Source: Actinomadura physcomitrii (GTDB lineage: Bacteria > Actinomycetota > Actinomycetes > Streptosporangiales > Streptosporangiaceae). From it: a DNA stretch of 38,389 bases. How positions within the stretch are numbered: the first letter of the stretch is position 1; every line of letters starts with the position of its first letter. Below the pieces are notes generated by a model. The model saw nothing but the letters and a program-made list of their open reading frames with translations. It did not search any database and was not told the origin of the DNA. This document shows, piece after piece, positions 9,225-19,198 of the stretch. A program made the translations under genes and the position numbers. The stretch covers positions 1 through 38,389 of the forward strand of contig NZ_WBMS02000046.1 of NCBI RefSeq assembly GCF_008923205.2. The letters run 5' to 3'.

Positions 9225-9230
9225 TAGGCT
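9225..9230 (+). promoter_or_regulatory. -10 box TAGGCT, leaderless start of sppA
   Basis: TAGGCT ends 6 nt before ATG 9237 with no ribosome site in between. This is the same TANNNT-N6-start layout as seen for the ACT and Nudix genes. Confidence 0.5.
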
Positions 9231-9236
9231 GGGGCC

Positions 9237-10940
9237 ATGGTGGATCCCGGAACCGTCGTCAACGTCATCAAGCAGGCCCGGGACCGGCGGACGGCACCGC
9301 TGATCCTGGAGCTGGACCTCACCGAGGGGATCGTGGAGACCGCGCCCGCGGACCCCATCTCGGCGATCATGTCCATGCGCCGGACGAATTTGCGCGACGT
9401 GCTCGACGGGCTGCGCCGCGCCCGCTCCGACCACCGGGTGAAGGCGCTGGTGGTGAAGGTGACCGGCGGCGTCGGGCTGGCCCTCGCGCAGGAGCTGCGC
9501 GAGGCCGTCGCGGCGCTGCGCGACGCCGGCAAGCTCACCGTCGCCTGGGCCGAGACGTTCGGCGAGGGCGGCCACGGCACCGTCCCGTTCTACCTCGCCA
9601 CCGGGTTCGACAAGGTGTACCTGCAGCCGACCGGCGAGGTCGGGCTGACCGGCGTCGCGCTGGAGGAGCCGTTCTTCGCGGGCGCGCTGGAGAAGGCGGG
9701 CGTGCGGCCCCGGTTCGCCAAGCGGTACGAGTACAAGACCATGGCGAACACCTTCATGGAGAAGGCGTACACGCCCGAGCACGAGGAGTCGTCGCGGCGG
9801 CTCGTCACGTCCCTCGGCGAGCAGATCACCGCGGGCATCGCCGCCGCCCGCGACCTGCCCGAGGACAAGGTCCGCGACCTGACGGACCGCGGCCCGCTGC
9901 TCGCCGGCGAGGCGCTGGAGGAGGGCCTCGTCGACCACCTCGGCTACCGCGACGAGGTGTACGCGTTCCTGCGCAAGGAGTTCGGCGCGGACGCGCAGCT
10001 GCGCTACGTCTCCCGCTACAACCGGACGCACGGCCTCGCCCGCCGCATCCCGCAGCCGGGCCGCCAGGACGTCGTCGCGCTGATCAACGGGCAGGGCCCG
10101 ATCCGGCTCGGCCGCTCCGGCCGCGGCGGACCGCTGCCGAACTCCGGCCCCGCGATGGGCTCCGACACCGTCGGCGCCGCGTTCCGCGCCGCCGTGAAGG
10201 ACGACCGGGTCAAGGCGATCGTGTTCCGCGTCAACAGCCCCGGCGGGTCGGCCGTCGCGTCCGACGCGATCTGGCGCGAGGTCGTCCTCGCCCGCCGCGC
10301 CGGCAAGCCGGTGGTGGTCTCGATGGGGAACGTCGCCGCGTCCGGCGGCTACTACGTCTCGATGGCCGCCGACACGATCGTCGCGCAGCCCGGCACCATC
10401 ACCGGCTCGATCGGCGTCGTCGTCGGCAAGGCCGTGGTGAACGACCTGCTCGACCGGATCGGCATCGGCCTCGGCTCGGTCGCGGACGGCGACCACGCCC
10501 GCATGTTCAGCGCCACCAAGGACTTCAGCGACTCCGAGTGGGAGCGCATCAACGCCTCTCTCGACAAGATCTACGACGACTTCACCGCGAAGGTCGCGCA
10601 GGGCCGCGAGCTGTCCCGCGAGCGCGTCCACGAGCTGGCCCGCGGCCGGGTCTGGACCGGCGCCGACGCCCGCGACCGCGGCCTCGTCGACGAGCTCGGC
10701 GGCATCGACACGGCGCTCGAGCTGGCCCGCAAGAAGGCGGGGCTGCCCGCGGACGCGCCCGTCCGCTCCTACCCGCACACCTCGCCGCTGGAGCGGCTGC
10801 GCCCGCCGGAGTCCAGCGAGGACCGCACCGCCGCGTCCGCCCGGTTCGACGGATGGGGCTCGCTCGGCGGCCTCGCCGCCCGCCTCGGCCTCCCGTCCGC
10901 CGGCCCGCTGACCCTGCCCGGCACCTGGGAGATCCGCTGA
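9237..10940 (+). CDS. sppA: SppA-type (S49) peptidase, no visible membrane anchor
   Basis: This is a 567-residue double-domain S49 peptidase of the 67K SppA type. Family chemistry uses a Ser/Lys dyad split between the two halves. The Lys is in RYEYKTMANTF (Lys167) and the Ser in NVAASGGYY (Ser369). Both halves show the ClpP-like pattern (VKALVVKVTGG in the first, VKAIVFRVNSPGGS in the second). E. coli SppA has an N-terminal membrane helix; here the protein begins MVDPGTVVNVIKQARDRR with no hydrophobic segment, so a cytoplasmic or peripheral enzyme is inferred. Its role may be cleaving remnant signal peptides or other peptides. A leaderless promoter precedes it. Its stop overlaps the putative CTG start of the flavin reductase. 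Confidence 0.92.
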   Translation: MVDPGTVVNVIKQARDRRTAPLILELDLTEGIVETAPADPISAIMSMRRTNLRDVLDGLRRARSDHRVKALVVKVTGGVGLALAQELREAVAALRDAGKLTVAWAETFGEGGHGTVPFYLATGFDKVYLQPTGEVGLTGVALEEPFFAGALEKAGVRPRFAKRYEYKTMANTFMEKAYTPEHEESSRRLVTSLGEQITAGIAAARDLPEDKVRDLTDRGPLLAGEALEEGLVDHLGYRDEVYAFLRKEFGADAQLRYVSRYNRTHGLARRIPQPGRQDVVALINGQGPIRLGRSGRGGPLPNSGPAMGSDTVGAAFRAAVKDDRVKAIVFRVNSPGGSAVASDAIWREVVLARRAGKPVVVSMGNVAASGGYYVSMAADTIVAQPGTITGSIGVVVGKAVVNDLLDRIGIGLGSVADGDHARMFSATKDFSDSEWERINASLDKIYDDFTAKVAQGRELSRERVHELARGRVWTGADARDRGLVDELGGIDTALELARKKAGLPADAPVRSYPHTSPLERLRPPESSEDRTAASARFDGWGSLGGLAARLGLPSAGPLTLPGTWEIR

Positions 10941-11422
10941 CCCCCTCCGATTTCGTCGAGGCGGTCGCGGGGTTCGCCACCGGGGTCGTGGTGCTGACCG
11001 TCCGGGACGGCCGCGACGACCTCGGCACGACGGTGACCTCGTTCATGTCGGTGTCGCTGGAGCCGCCGATGGTGCTGGCCGGCGTGGCGTCGTCGTCCTA
11101 CCTGGCCGAGGTGCTGTCCCGCACGGACCGGTGGGCGGCGACGGTCCTCGGCGCGGGCCAGCGCGCCCTCGCCGGCCGGTTCGCCGCCGAGGGCCGCCCG
11201 AGCGCCCGCCTTCTGCTCGCCAGTGAGCCGCACCACCGCGGCGAGGCGTCCGGCGCCCTGATCCCCGATTCGGGCGTCACGGCCCTCGAATGCGAGACCC
11301 GGCAGCGCATCGAGGCCGGCGACCACACCCTTTTCACCGCCGAAGTCCTCACCACGGACTACGTCGCCCGCGATCAGAAACCGCTCATAAGAGTCAACCG
11401 CCGCTATCTTGGGGGCGAATAA
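10937..11422 (+). CDS. flavin reductase family protein, apparent CTG start
   Basis: This is a 161-residue FMN-binding split-barrel protein of the flavin reductase-like family. It has SDFVEAVAGFATGVVVLTV at the N-terminus, TTVTSFMSVSLEPPMVL (the flavin-binding strand-turn), SRTDRWAATVLGAGQ and a final KPLIRVNRRYLGG. Family members reduce FMN/FAD with NAD(P)H to supply monooxygenases. The frame contains no ATG, GTG or TTG where the family begins; the codon in that place is CTG 10937, whose TG is shared with the sppA stop (CTGA) and which follows TGGGAG (10926-10931). Coupled initiation at CTG is the best reading. The next in-frame GTG, near 10987, would delete the first strand. Confidence 0.85.
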   Translation: MTPSDFVEAVAGFATGVVVLTVRDGRDDLGTTVTSFMSVSLEPPMVLAGVASSSYLAEVLSRTDRWAATVLGAGQRALAGRFAAEGRPSARLLLASEPHHRGEASGALIPDSGVTALECETRQRIEAGDHTLFTAEVLTTDYVARDQKPLIRVNRRYLGGE

Positions 11423-11447
11423 GGTGCCGGATCGCGATGATGGCGAC

Positions 11448-12068
11448 ATGACGACGAACGAACTTGCATTCCAGCGACTCCTGTCGCTCGATGACTATCT
11501 CGCGCTGGACGAGGACGTCCAGCGCGACAACGAAGTCGTCGAGGGCCGCCTGGTGCCCCGGGAACCGCGCAGCCGACCGCACCAGAAGACGGCGTTCCGG
11601 CTCGCCAACGCCTTCGAGGCCGCGGTGCTCAAGTACAAGGCGTCCCCCTCAGGGGAACCGGCCACGTGCTACGAGATCAACACGGAGGTGCCGCTTCAGC
11701 TGCGGGAGGTCCCGCTGACGGTCCGCATACCCGATGCGATCGTGCACCGCTGCCGCGGGCAGTTCGAGATGCTCGAGGCGCAGGACGCGGTCATCGTCGC
11801 GGAGGTGGTCTCGCGCTGGCCGGTTTCGCGGGACCGTATCCACAAAATGGGCGAATACGCCAAAGCACTTATCCCGCACTACCTGATCGTCCAGTTCGAT
11901 GAACTGGGTGCGACCATCGTCGAGCACTACGCCCCGATAGGAACGGATACGTCCTATTCGAGGGTCGGTATCGCTCACCGGGACCGCGATATATGGGCGC
12001 TCAATGTGACCATACCGTTCGAAATCCAGATCGGGTGGCCCGACCTCGCGGTGGCCATGCCCGCCTGA
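11448..12068 (+). CDS. Uma2-family (DUF820) putative restriction-endonuclease-like protein
   Basis: The 206-residue protein belongs to the Uma2/DUF820 group, a PD-(D/E)XK fold. Seen motifs are LLSLDDYLALDED at the N-terminus, NEVVEGRLV, RIPDAIVHR (acidic metal ligand), AVIVAEVVS (the Glu of the core), and RIHKMGEYAKALIPHYLIV. These proteins are very common in actinobacteria and cyanobacteria, and their target is not established. ATG 11448 is taken as start; GTG 11424, with GGGGG 8 nt upstream, is a serious alternative that would overlap the end of the flavin reductase region. It converges on hutI with a 3-bp gap. Base use is slightly less GC-biased than its neighbours, which may reflect later acquisition. 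Confidence 0.85.
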   Translation: MTTNELAFQRLLSLDDYLALDEDVQRDNEVVEGRLVPREPRSRPHQKTAFRLANAFEAAVLKYKASPSGEPATCYEINTEVPLQLREVPLTVRIPDAIVHRCRGQFEMLEAQDAVIVAEVVSRWPVSRDRIHKMGEYAKALIPHYLIVQFDELGATIVEHYAPIGTDTSYSRVGIAHRDRDIWALNVTIPFEIQIGWPDLAVAMPA

Positions 12069-12071
12069 CGG

Positions 12072-13235
12072 TCAGATTCGGTGGCCGGCCTTCCAGACGA
12101 CGTGGGTCTGCGGGACGCCGGGGCGGTAGGCGAGATGGACGTGGGACGGGGCGTCCAGCACGTGGACGTCCGCGCGCGCGCCGACGGCGAGATGGCCGAC
12201 GTCGGTCCGGCGCAGGGCGCGGGCCCCGCCGGCGGTGGCGGACCAGACGGCCTCGGCCGGAGTCATGCGCATGTCGCGGACGGCCACGGCGATGCAGAAC
12301 GCCATGCTGGAGCTGTAGCAGGAGCCGGGGTTGCAGTCGGTGGCGAGGGCGACGGTGGCGCCGGCGTCGAGGAGCCGGCGGGCGTCCGGGTAGGGCTGGC
12401 GGGTGGCGAACTCGACGCCCGGCAGCAGCGTCGCGACGGTCCGGGACGAGGCGAGCGCGTCCACGTCGGCGTCGCCGAGGAACGTGCAGTGGTCGGCGGA
12501 CGCGGCGTCGAGCTCCACGGCGAGGCGGACGCCGGGGCCCTCGGTGAGCTGGTTGGCGTGCAGCCGGGGCATGAGCCCGGCCTTGATCCCGGCCTCCAGC
12601 ACCTCGCGGGCCTGGTCGGCGTCGAACGCGCCCCGCTCGCAGAACACGTCCACCCAGCGGGCGTGGGGCGCGCACACGGCGAGCATGTCCGTGGCGGCCA
12701 GCCGGGCGTAGCCGGCGGCGTCGTCGCCGTACTCGGACGGGACGACGTGCGCGCCGAGGTAGGTGACCTCGTCGGCGACCTCGGCGGCGATGCGGACGGC
12801 GCGCTCCTCCTGGTCGACCGTGAGGCCGTAGCCGGACTTGCACTCGACGGTGGTCGTCCCCTGCCGCGCCATCTCGCCGACCAGGCGGCGGAGGTTGCCG
12901 CGCAGGTCGTCGTCGGACGCGGCGCGGGTGCGTTCGACGGTGGTGCGGATGCCTCCGGCGGCGTAGGGGCGGCCGCTCATCCGGGCGGCGAACTCCTCGG
13001 CGCGCTCGCCGGCGAAGACGAGGTGGGCGTGGGAGTCCACGAAGCCGGGCAGGACGACGCGTCCGGCGGCGTCGAAGGCCTCGTCGGCGGCGGGGGCCTC
13101 GGCCGCCGGGCCCGTCCAGGCGACGGCGCCGTCCTCGATCACCAGCGCGGCGTCCCGGACGATGCCGAGGGGCCCGTCGCCCCGGCCCGGGTCGTTGGTG
13201 ACCAGTTCCCCGATGTTGGTGATGGCGGTGCTCAA
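12072..13235 (-). CDS. hutI: imidazolonepropionase
   Basis: HutI hydrolyses 4-imidazolone-5-propionate to N-formimino-L-glutamate, step three of histidine breakdown. The 387-residue amidohydrolase has the metal site VDSHAHLVFAGER near residues 65-75, TVECKSGYGL, the His of MPRLHANQL and the late Asp in VALATDCNPGSC. Length is normal. Start is TTG 13235: its last three bases form the TGA of hutF, a 4-base TTGA overlap that implies translational coupling. No alternative ATG lies nearby. It is the last gene of the hut operon and ends 3 bp from the convergent Uma2 gene. Confidence 0.95.
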   Translation of the reverse strand: MSTAITNIGELVTNDPGRGDGPLGIVRDAALVIEDGAVAWTGPAAEAPAADEAFDAAGRVVLPGFVDSHAHLVFAGERAEEFAARMSGRPYAAGGIRTTVERTRAASDDDLRGNLRRLVGEMARQGTTTVECKSGYGLTVDQEERAVRIAAEVADEVTYLGAHVVPSEYGDDAAGYARLAATDMLAVCAPHARWVDVFCERGAFDADQAREVLEAGIKAGLMPRLHANQLTEGPGVRLAVELDAASADHCTFLGDADVDALASSRTVATLLPGVEFATRQPYPDARRLLDAGATVALATDCNPGSCYSSSMAFCIAVAVRDMRMTPAEAVWSATAGGARALRRTDVGHLAVGARADVHVLDAPSHVHLAYRPGVPQTHVVWKAGHRI

Positions 13236-14587
13236 GCGGGCTCCTCGCGGGTGGCGGACTCGACGGCGGCGGCCAGCGCGGCGGGCACGTCGTCGACCAG
13301 CAGGTGCCGGCCGTCGTGCACGATCTGGCGTCCGGACACGACGACGTCCCGGACGTCGGCGGCGGTGGCGGCGAACACGGCGGCCTCGGCGGCGTGCGCG
13401 CGGCCCGCGCCGGCGGTGCGAACGGAGTCGAGCGCGACCGTGACGAGGTCGCAGTACGCGCCGGGTTCGAGGCGCCCCGCCTCGGGCCAGCCGAGCGCGT
13501 GGTGGCCGCTGGACGTGGCGGCGGCGAGCAGCTCGCCGGCGGTCCAGTGGCCGCGGACGCGGGTGCGGAGACGTTCGTCCAGCTCGACGGCGCGGGCCTC
13601 CTCGAACAGGTCGATGGCGGCGTGCTGGTCGGAGCCGAGGCAGATGGGCGCGCCCGCGTCGGCGAGGCGCCGGGCGGGGCCGATGCCGTCGGCGAGGTCG
13701 CGCTCGGTGGTCGGGCACATGCACACGCCGGTCGTGGTGGCGCCGAGCAGGCCGATGTCGTCATCGGTGAGGTGGGTGGCGTGGACGGCGGTGCTGAGCG
13801 GGCCGAGGGCGCCCGCCTCGGCGAGCAGCCGCGCGGGCGTGACGCCGTACGCGTCGAGGCACGCGGTGTTCTCGGCGGGCTGCTCCGACAGATGGACGTG
13901 CAGCGGCGCGCGGTGCTCCTTCGCCCAGGACGCGACGGCCCGCACCTGCTCGCGGGGCACCGCGCGGACCGAGTGGATCGCGGCGCCGACGCGGGCGTGC
14001 GGCCTGTCCGCCTTGTCGGTCTGCTCGTAGAGGGTGTCGACGCGGCGGGCCCAGTTCCCGGCGCTGCCGTCGCCGAACCGCAGCTGCGGGCCCTTGAGCG
14101 GCTCGCCGATGCCGCCGGTGAGGTAGCAGGTGTCCAGCAGCGTGATCCGGATGCCGGCGTCGGCGGCGGCCGCGATCAGCGCCTCCCCCATCGCGTTCGG
14201 CGCGTCGTAGGGGGCCCCGCCGGGACGGTGGTGCAGGTAGTGGAACTCGCCGACGCAGCTGATCCCGGCGAGCGCCATCTCCGCGAACACCGCTCTGGCC
14301 AGCGCCCGGTAGGAGGCGGGGTCGAGGCGGTCGGCGACCTCGTACATCTGGTCGCGCCACGTCCAGAACGTCCCTCTGTTCATCTGGACACGGGAGCGGA
14401 GGGCGCGGTGGAACGCGTGCGAGTGCGCGTTCGCGAGGCCCGGCAGGGTCAGGCCGGGCAGGTGCCGGGCGTGCGGCGGGGCCGGGACGCCGCGCGTGAG
14501 GCTGGTGATCCGCTCGCCGTCGGCCTCGATGAGGACGTCGGCCGCCACCCCGTCTCCGAGCCAGGCGAACTGGGCATGCCAGCGCAT
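13232..14587 (-). CDS. hutF: formimidoylglutamate deiminase
   Basis: HutF deaminates N-formimino-L-glutamate to N-formyl-L-glutamate and ammonia. The protein has 451 residues and the amidohydrolase fold: LANAHSHAFHRALR (metal His pair), FWTWRDQMYEVADRL, GEFHYLHHRPGG (a HutF hallmark), PLHVHLSEQPAEN, and ICLGSDQHAAIDLFEE (metal Asp region). The ATG at 14587 lies 8-9 nt after AGGGAA. Ten bases separate it from the upstream amidohydrolase gene and it overlaps hutI, so the genes are co-transcribed. Presence of HutF means the five-step route through formylglutamate, which needs a deformylase. Confidence 0.95.
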   Translation of the reverse strand: MRWHAQFAWLGDGVAADVLIEADGERITSLTRGVPAPPHARHLPGLTLPGLANAHSHAFHRALRSRVQMNRGTFWTWRDQMYEVADRLDPASYRALARAVFAEMALAGISCVGEFHYLHHRPGGAPYDAPNAMGEALIAAAADAGIRITLLDTCYLTGGIGEPLKGPQLRFGDGSAGNWARRVDTLYEQTDKADRPHARVGAAIHSVRAVPREQVRAVASWAKEHRAPLHVHLSEQPAENTACLDAYGVTPARLLAEAGALGPLSTAVHATHLTDDDIGLLGATTTGVCMCPTTERDLADGIGPARRLADAGAPICLGSDQHAAIDLFEEARAVELDERLRTRVRGHWTAGELLAAATSSGHHALGWPEAGRLEPGAYCDLVTVALDSVRTAGAGRAHAAEAAVFAATAADVRDVVVSGRQIVHDGRHLLVDDVPAALAAAVESATREEPA

Positions 14588-14597
14588 ATCTGGTTCC

Positions 14598-15821
14598 CTA
14601 CCCCCGGGCCAGGTCGTCCAGTACCGCCGCGAGGGCCTCGACCCCGGCGAGGCAGTCGGCGGTCTCGGCGTGCTCGGCGGGCGCGTGCGAGACGCCGGTC
14701 GGGTTGCGGACGAACAGCATCGCGGTCGGCAGCCGCGCGGACAGGACGCCGGCGTCGTGGCCCGCGCCGGTCGGCAGCACGGGCGCGCCGCCCAGCGCTC
14801 CGGCCACCCGGTCGCGCAGCGCCAGGTTGAAGTCGACGATCTCGGTGTAGGACTCCTCGGCGAGCTCCACCGCCACCCGGTGCGGGCGGGCGGCCTCGCG
14901 CGCCGCGGCGCCGACCTCGGCCACGGTCCTGCGGACGGCGTCGTCGGCGGGCCCGCGCGCGTCGAGCCAGGCGGTGACGGACGACGCGATCGCGTTCACC
15001 CCGCCCGGGACGACCCGGACCTTCCCGACCGTCGCCACCGTCCCGTTGCGCTCGGCGGCGTCGCGGGCGGCGAGGACCATCCCGGCGAACGGGATCATCG
15101 GGTCGCGGCGGTCGGCGAGCGCGGTCGTCCCGGCGTGGTTGCCCTCGCCCGCGAACTCCAGCCGCCACCGCCCGTGCGGGACGATCGAGCTCGCGACGCC
15201 GACCGGTTCGCGGAGCGCCCGCCCCTGCTCGACGTGCAGCTCGACGTAGCAGCCGACGCGTCCGAGCAGCTCCTCGTCGGGCCCGATGGCGTCCGGATCG
15301 AGCCCGGCGCCATGGAGCACCTCGGCGAACGTGCGGCCGTCCCCGTCGGTGAGCCCCCGCGCCCGGGCCGGATCGATCGCGCCGGCGAGCAGCCGCGAAC
15401 CGAGGCAGGCCACCCCGAACCGGGCGCCCTCCTCCTCGGCGAACGCCGCGATCCCGATGGGCCGCCGCGGCGTCGCGCCGCGCTCGCGCAGCAGGTCGAC
15501 CGCGGCGAACGCGGACACGATCCCGAGCGGCCCGTCGAACGCGCCGCCGCCGGGCACGGAGTCCAGATGGCTGCCGGTGAGCACCGCCCTGTGCCCCCGA
15601 TCGACCCGCGGCTCGCCCTCGCCCTCCTCGGGACGCCACCAGGCGATCATGTTGCCGTTGCGGTCGTGCTCCAGGGCCAGGCCGCGCCGGCGCGCCTCGT
15701 CGGCGAACCAGGCGCGGCACTCCAGCTCCGGCGGCGTCCACGCGAACCGGTGGTACCCGCCCGTATCCGCGTCCCGCCCGACAGGCAGCAGCGCCCGCCA
15801 CATCTCCTCGAACCCCAACAC
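14598..15821 (-). CDS. M20-family amidohydrolase (allantoate amidohydrolase-like), candidate formylglutamate deformylase
   Basis: The 407-residue protein is of the M20 / allantoate amidohydrolase / N-carbamoyl-amino-acid hydrolase group. Visible metal and catalytic motifs are GSHLDSVPGGGAFDG, AFAEEEGARFG, YVELHVEQGRAL, AGEGNHAGTT and the late GAGHDAG, then SHAPAEHAE. The family removes formyl, carbamoyl or ureido groups from amino acids using two metals. It sits between hutU and hutF, and no classical hutG is present in the window, so removal of the formyl group from N-formylglutamate is inferred. The start is uncertain: GTG 15821 is 1 nt from AGGAGG (15823-15828), TTG 15818 is 4 nt away, and ATG 15803 is farther. 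A 28-bp dyad lies just upstream. Confidence 0.88.
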   Translation of the reverse strand: MLGFEEMWRALLPVGRDADTGGYHRFAWTPPELECRAWFADEARRRGLALEHDRNGNMIAWWRPEEGEGEPRVDRGHRAVLTGSHLDSVPGGGAFDGPLGIVSAFAAVDLLRERGATPRRPIGIAAFAEEEGARFGVACLGSRLLAGAIDPARARGLTDGDGRTFAEVLHGAGLDPDAIGPDEELLGRVGCYVELHVEQGRALREPVGVASSIVPHGRWRLEFAGEGNHAGTTALADRRDPMIPFAGMVLAARDAAERNGTVATVGKVRVVPGGVNAIASSVTAWLDARGPADDAVRRTVAEVGAAAREAARPHRVAVELAEESYTEIVDFNLALRDRVAGALGGAPVLPTGAGHDAGVLSARLPTAMLFVRNPTGVSHAPAEHAETADCLAGVEALAAVLDDLARG

Positions 15822-15839
15822 CCCTCCTCACCCGAACCT

Positions 15840-15897
15840 CGTTGACTTGCGGCGAGTCGTCGTTATGGACGCCTTCATAACGACGACTCGCCGCAAG

Positions 15898-15903
<6 letters not shown>
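15840..15903. repeat. 28-bp perfect inverted repeat across the hutU stop codon
   Basis: The arms at 15840-15867 and 15876-15903 are exact reverse complements, with an 8-nt loop GACGCCTT. The right arm contains the hutU stop codon (15898-15900). On the minus strand no T-run follows, and the hut operon continues 19 bp later. It could be an attenuating or processing hairpin, a terminator that acts without a U-tract, or a copy of a dispersed palindromic element. The outer end CTCGTTGACTTGCGG (15838-15852) matches 13 of 15 bases with 38299-38313 at the window's end. Confidence 0.92.
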
Positions 15904-17550
<1,647 letters not shown>

Positions 17551-17561
17551 GTGCGGGCTCC

Positions 17562-19106
17562 TTAGGAGAGGGGGCCGGTGACGGATTCGGCGGCGGCGAC
17601 GAGCGAGCCGTCCCGGACCATGGCGGCCGCGGCGGCGATCTCGGGCGCGAGGTAGCGGTCCGGGCCGGGCGGCGGGACGGCCTCGCGCAGCTTCGCGACG
17701 ACGGCGCCGGTCGCGGGCCCTGGCCGCAGCGGGCTGCGCAGGTCCAGCGCCCGCGCGGCGGTGAGGATCTCGATCGCGACCACCTGCGCGAGGCCGTCCA
17801 CGGCGCGGCGCAGTTTGCGCGCCGAGTTCCAGCCCATGGACACGTGGTCCTCCTGCATCGCCGAGCTCGGGATGGAGTCGGCGGACGCGGGGGCGGCGAG
17901 CCGCTTCAGCTCCGAGACGATCGCGGCCTGCGTGTACTGGGCGATCATGTGGCCGGAGTCGACGCCGGGGTCGTCGGCGAGGAAGGCGGGCAGCCCGGAC
18001 GAGCGGCCCTTGTCGAGCATCCGGTCGGTGCGCCGCTCCGACATCGACGCGACGTCCGCGGTCGGGATGGCGAGGAAGTCGAGCACGTAGGCGATCGGCG
18101 CGCCGTGGAAGTTGCCGTTCGACTCGACCCGCCCGTCCGGCAGCACCACCGGGTTGTCGACGGCGGACGCCAGCTCCCGCGCCGCCACCAGCTCGGCGTG
18201 CGCGAGGGTGTCCCGGGCGGCGCCGTTGACCTGCGGCGAGCAGCGCAGCGAGTAGGCGTCCTGGACGCGGGTGCAGTCGGGGCCGCGGTGCGACTCCATG
18301 ATCTGCGAGTCGGCGAGCAGCGCCCGCAGGTTGGCGGCCGACGCGGCCTGCCCCGGATGCGGGCGCAGCGCCTGCAGGTCGGCGGCGAACACCCGGTCGG
18401 TGCCGAGCAGCGCCTCGACGCTCATCGCGGCGGCGACGTCGGCGGCGGTCAGCAGCCGGTGCAGGTCGTGGAGGGCGAGGACGAGCATGCCGAGCATGCC
18501 GTCCGTCCCGTTCAGCAGGGCGAGGCCCTCCTTGGCGCCCAGCATGACCGGGGCGATGCCGTGCTCGGCGAGCACCTCGGCCGCCGGACGCAGTTCGCCG
18601 GCCGCGTCCCGCACCTGACCCTCACCGATCAGCGCCAGCGCGACGTGCGCGAGCGGCGCGAGGTCGCCGGAGCAGCCGAGGCTCCCGTGCTCGAACACCT
18701 GCGGCGTGATCCCGGCGTTCAGCAGCGCGGCGAGGGTCCGCGCGGTGACGGGCTGCACGCCCGTCCGGCCGGTCGCGAGGGTGTGCAGCCGCAGCAGCAT
18801 CAGCGCCCGGACGACCTCCCGCTCCACCTCGGCGCCCGACCCGGCGGCGTGCGACCGGACGATGTTGAGCTGCAGCTGAGCCCGCATCTCCGGCGGGATG
18901 TGCCGGGTCGCGAGCGCCCCGAACCCCGTCGAGACCCCGTAGACCGGCAGCGGGCGCGACGACAGCTCCTCGATGTGCGCCCGTGACTCCCCGATCAGCG
19001 TCAGCGCCTCGTCGGTCAGCGACACCTCCGCGCCGTCCCGTGCCACCGCCACGACCTGATCGAACGCCAGCGGATCCGGACCGACCCGAACACTCGTGTC
19101 TCCCAT
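17562..19106 (-). CDS. hutH: histidine ammonia-lyase
   Basis: HutH removes ammonia from histidine to give urocanate. The protein is 514 aa from ATG 19106, with VYGVSTGFGALA (catalytic Tyr), SLGCSGDLAPLAHVAL, LLNGTDGMLGM, VQDAYSLRCSPQVNGAARD, NGNFHGAPIAYVLD and SAMQEDHVSMGWN (catalytic Glu). The MIO-forming triad here is Cys145-Ser146-Gly147 rather than Ala-Ser-Gly; Cys is tolerated because the ring is built on Ser and Gly. Starts at 19118 (ATG) and 19124 (GTG) are in frame and cannot be excluded; no clear ribosome site decides. It is the first gene of the hut operon and diverges from the IclR gene across about 90 bp holding a candidate operator. Confidence 0.97.
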   Translation of the reverse strand: MGDTSVRVGPDPLAFDQVVAVARDGAEVSLTDEALTLIGESRAHIEELSSRPLPVYGVSTGFGALATRHIPPEMRAQLQLNIVRSHAAGSGAEVEREVVRALMLLRLHTLATGRTGVQPVTARTLAALLNAGITPQVFEHGSLGCSGDLAPLAHVALALIGEGQVRDAAGELRPAAEVLAEHGIAPVMLGAKEGLALLNGTDGMLGMLVLALHDLHRLLTAADVAAAMSVEALLGTDRVFAADLQALRPHPGQAASAANLRALLADSQIMESHRGPDCTRVQDAYSLRCSPQVNGAARDTLAHAELVAARELASAVDNPVVLPDGRVESNGNFHGAPIAYVLDFLAIPTADVASMSERRTDRMLDKGRSSGLPAFLADDPGVDSGHMIAQYTQAAIVSELKRLAAPASADSIPSSAMQEDHVSMGWNSARKLRRAVDGLAQVVAIEILTAARALDLRSPLRPGPATGAVVAKLREAVPPPGPDRYLAPEIAAAAAMVRDGSLVAAAESVTGPLS

Positions 19107-19173
19107 GACGAAACCCATACCCACGATTCCACCCGGCGGAGGGCGCCGCGGGGAGGGCCGGGCGGCCGGATCC

Positions 19174-19189
19174 GTCTCAGATACGAGAC
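19174..19189. promoter_or_regulatory. candidate IclR operator GTCTC-N6-GAGAC between hutH and iclR
   Basis: Perfect 5-bp arms (19174-19178, 19185-19189) flank AGATAC. The dyad overlaps GACAAT (19187-19192), a possible -10 box lying 6 nt before the iclR ATG, as in leaderless promoters. On the other strand the same site is about 70-80 bp upstream of hutH. Self-repression of the regulator and control of the hut operon are both inferred. Confidence 0.5.
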
Positions 19190-19198
19190 AATGCGCGC

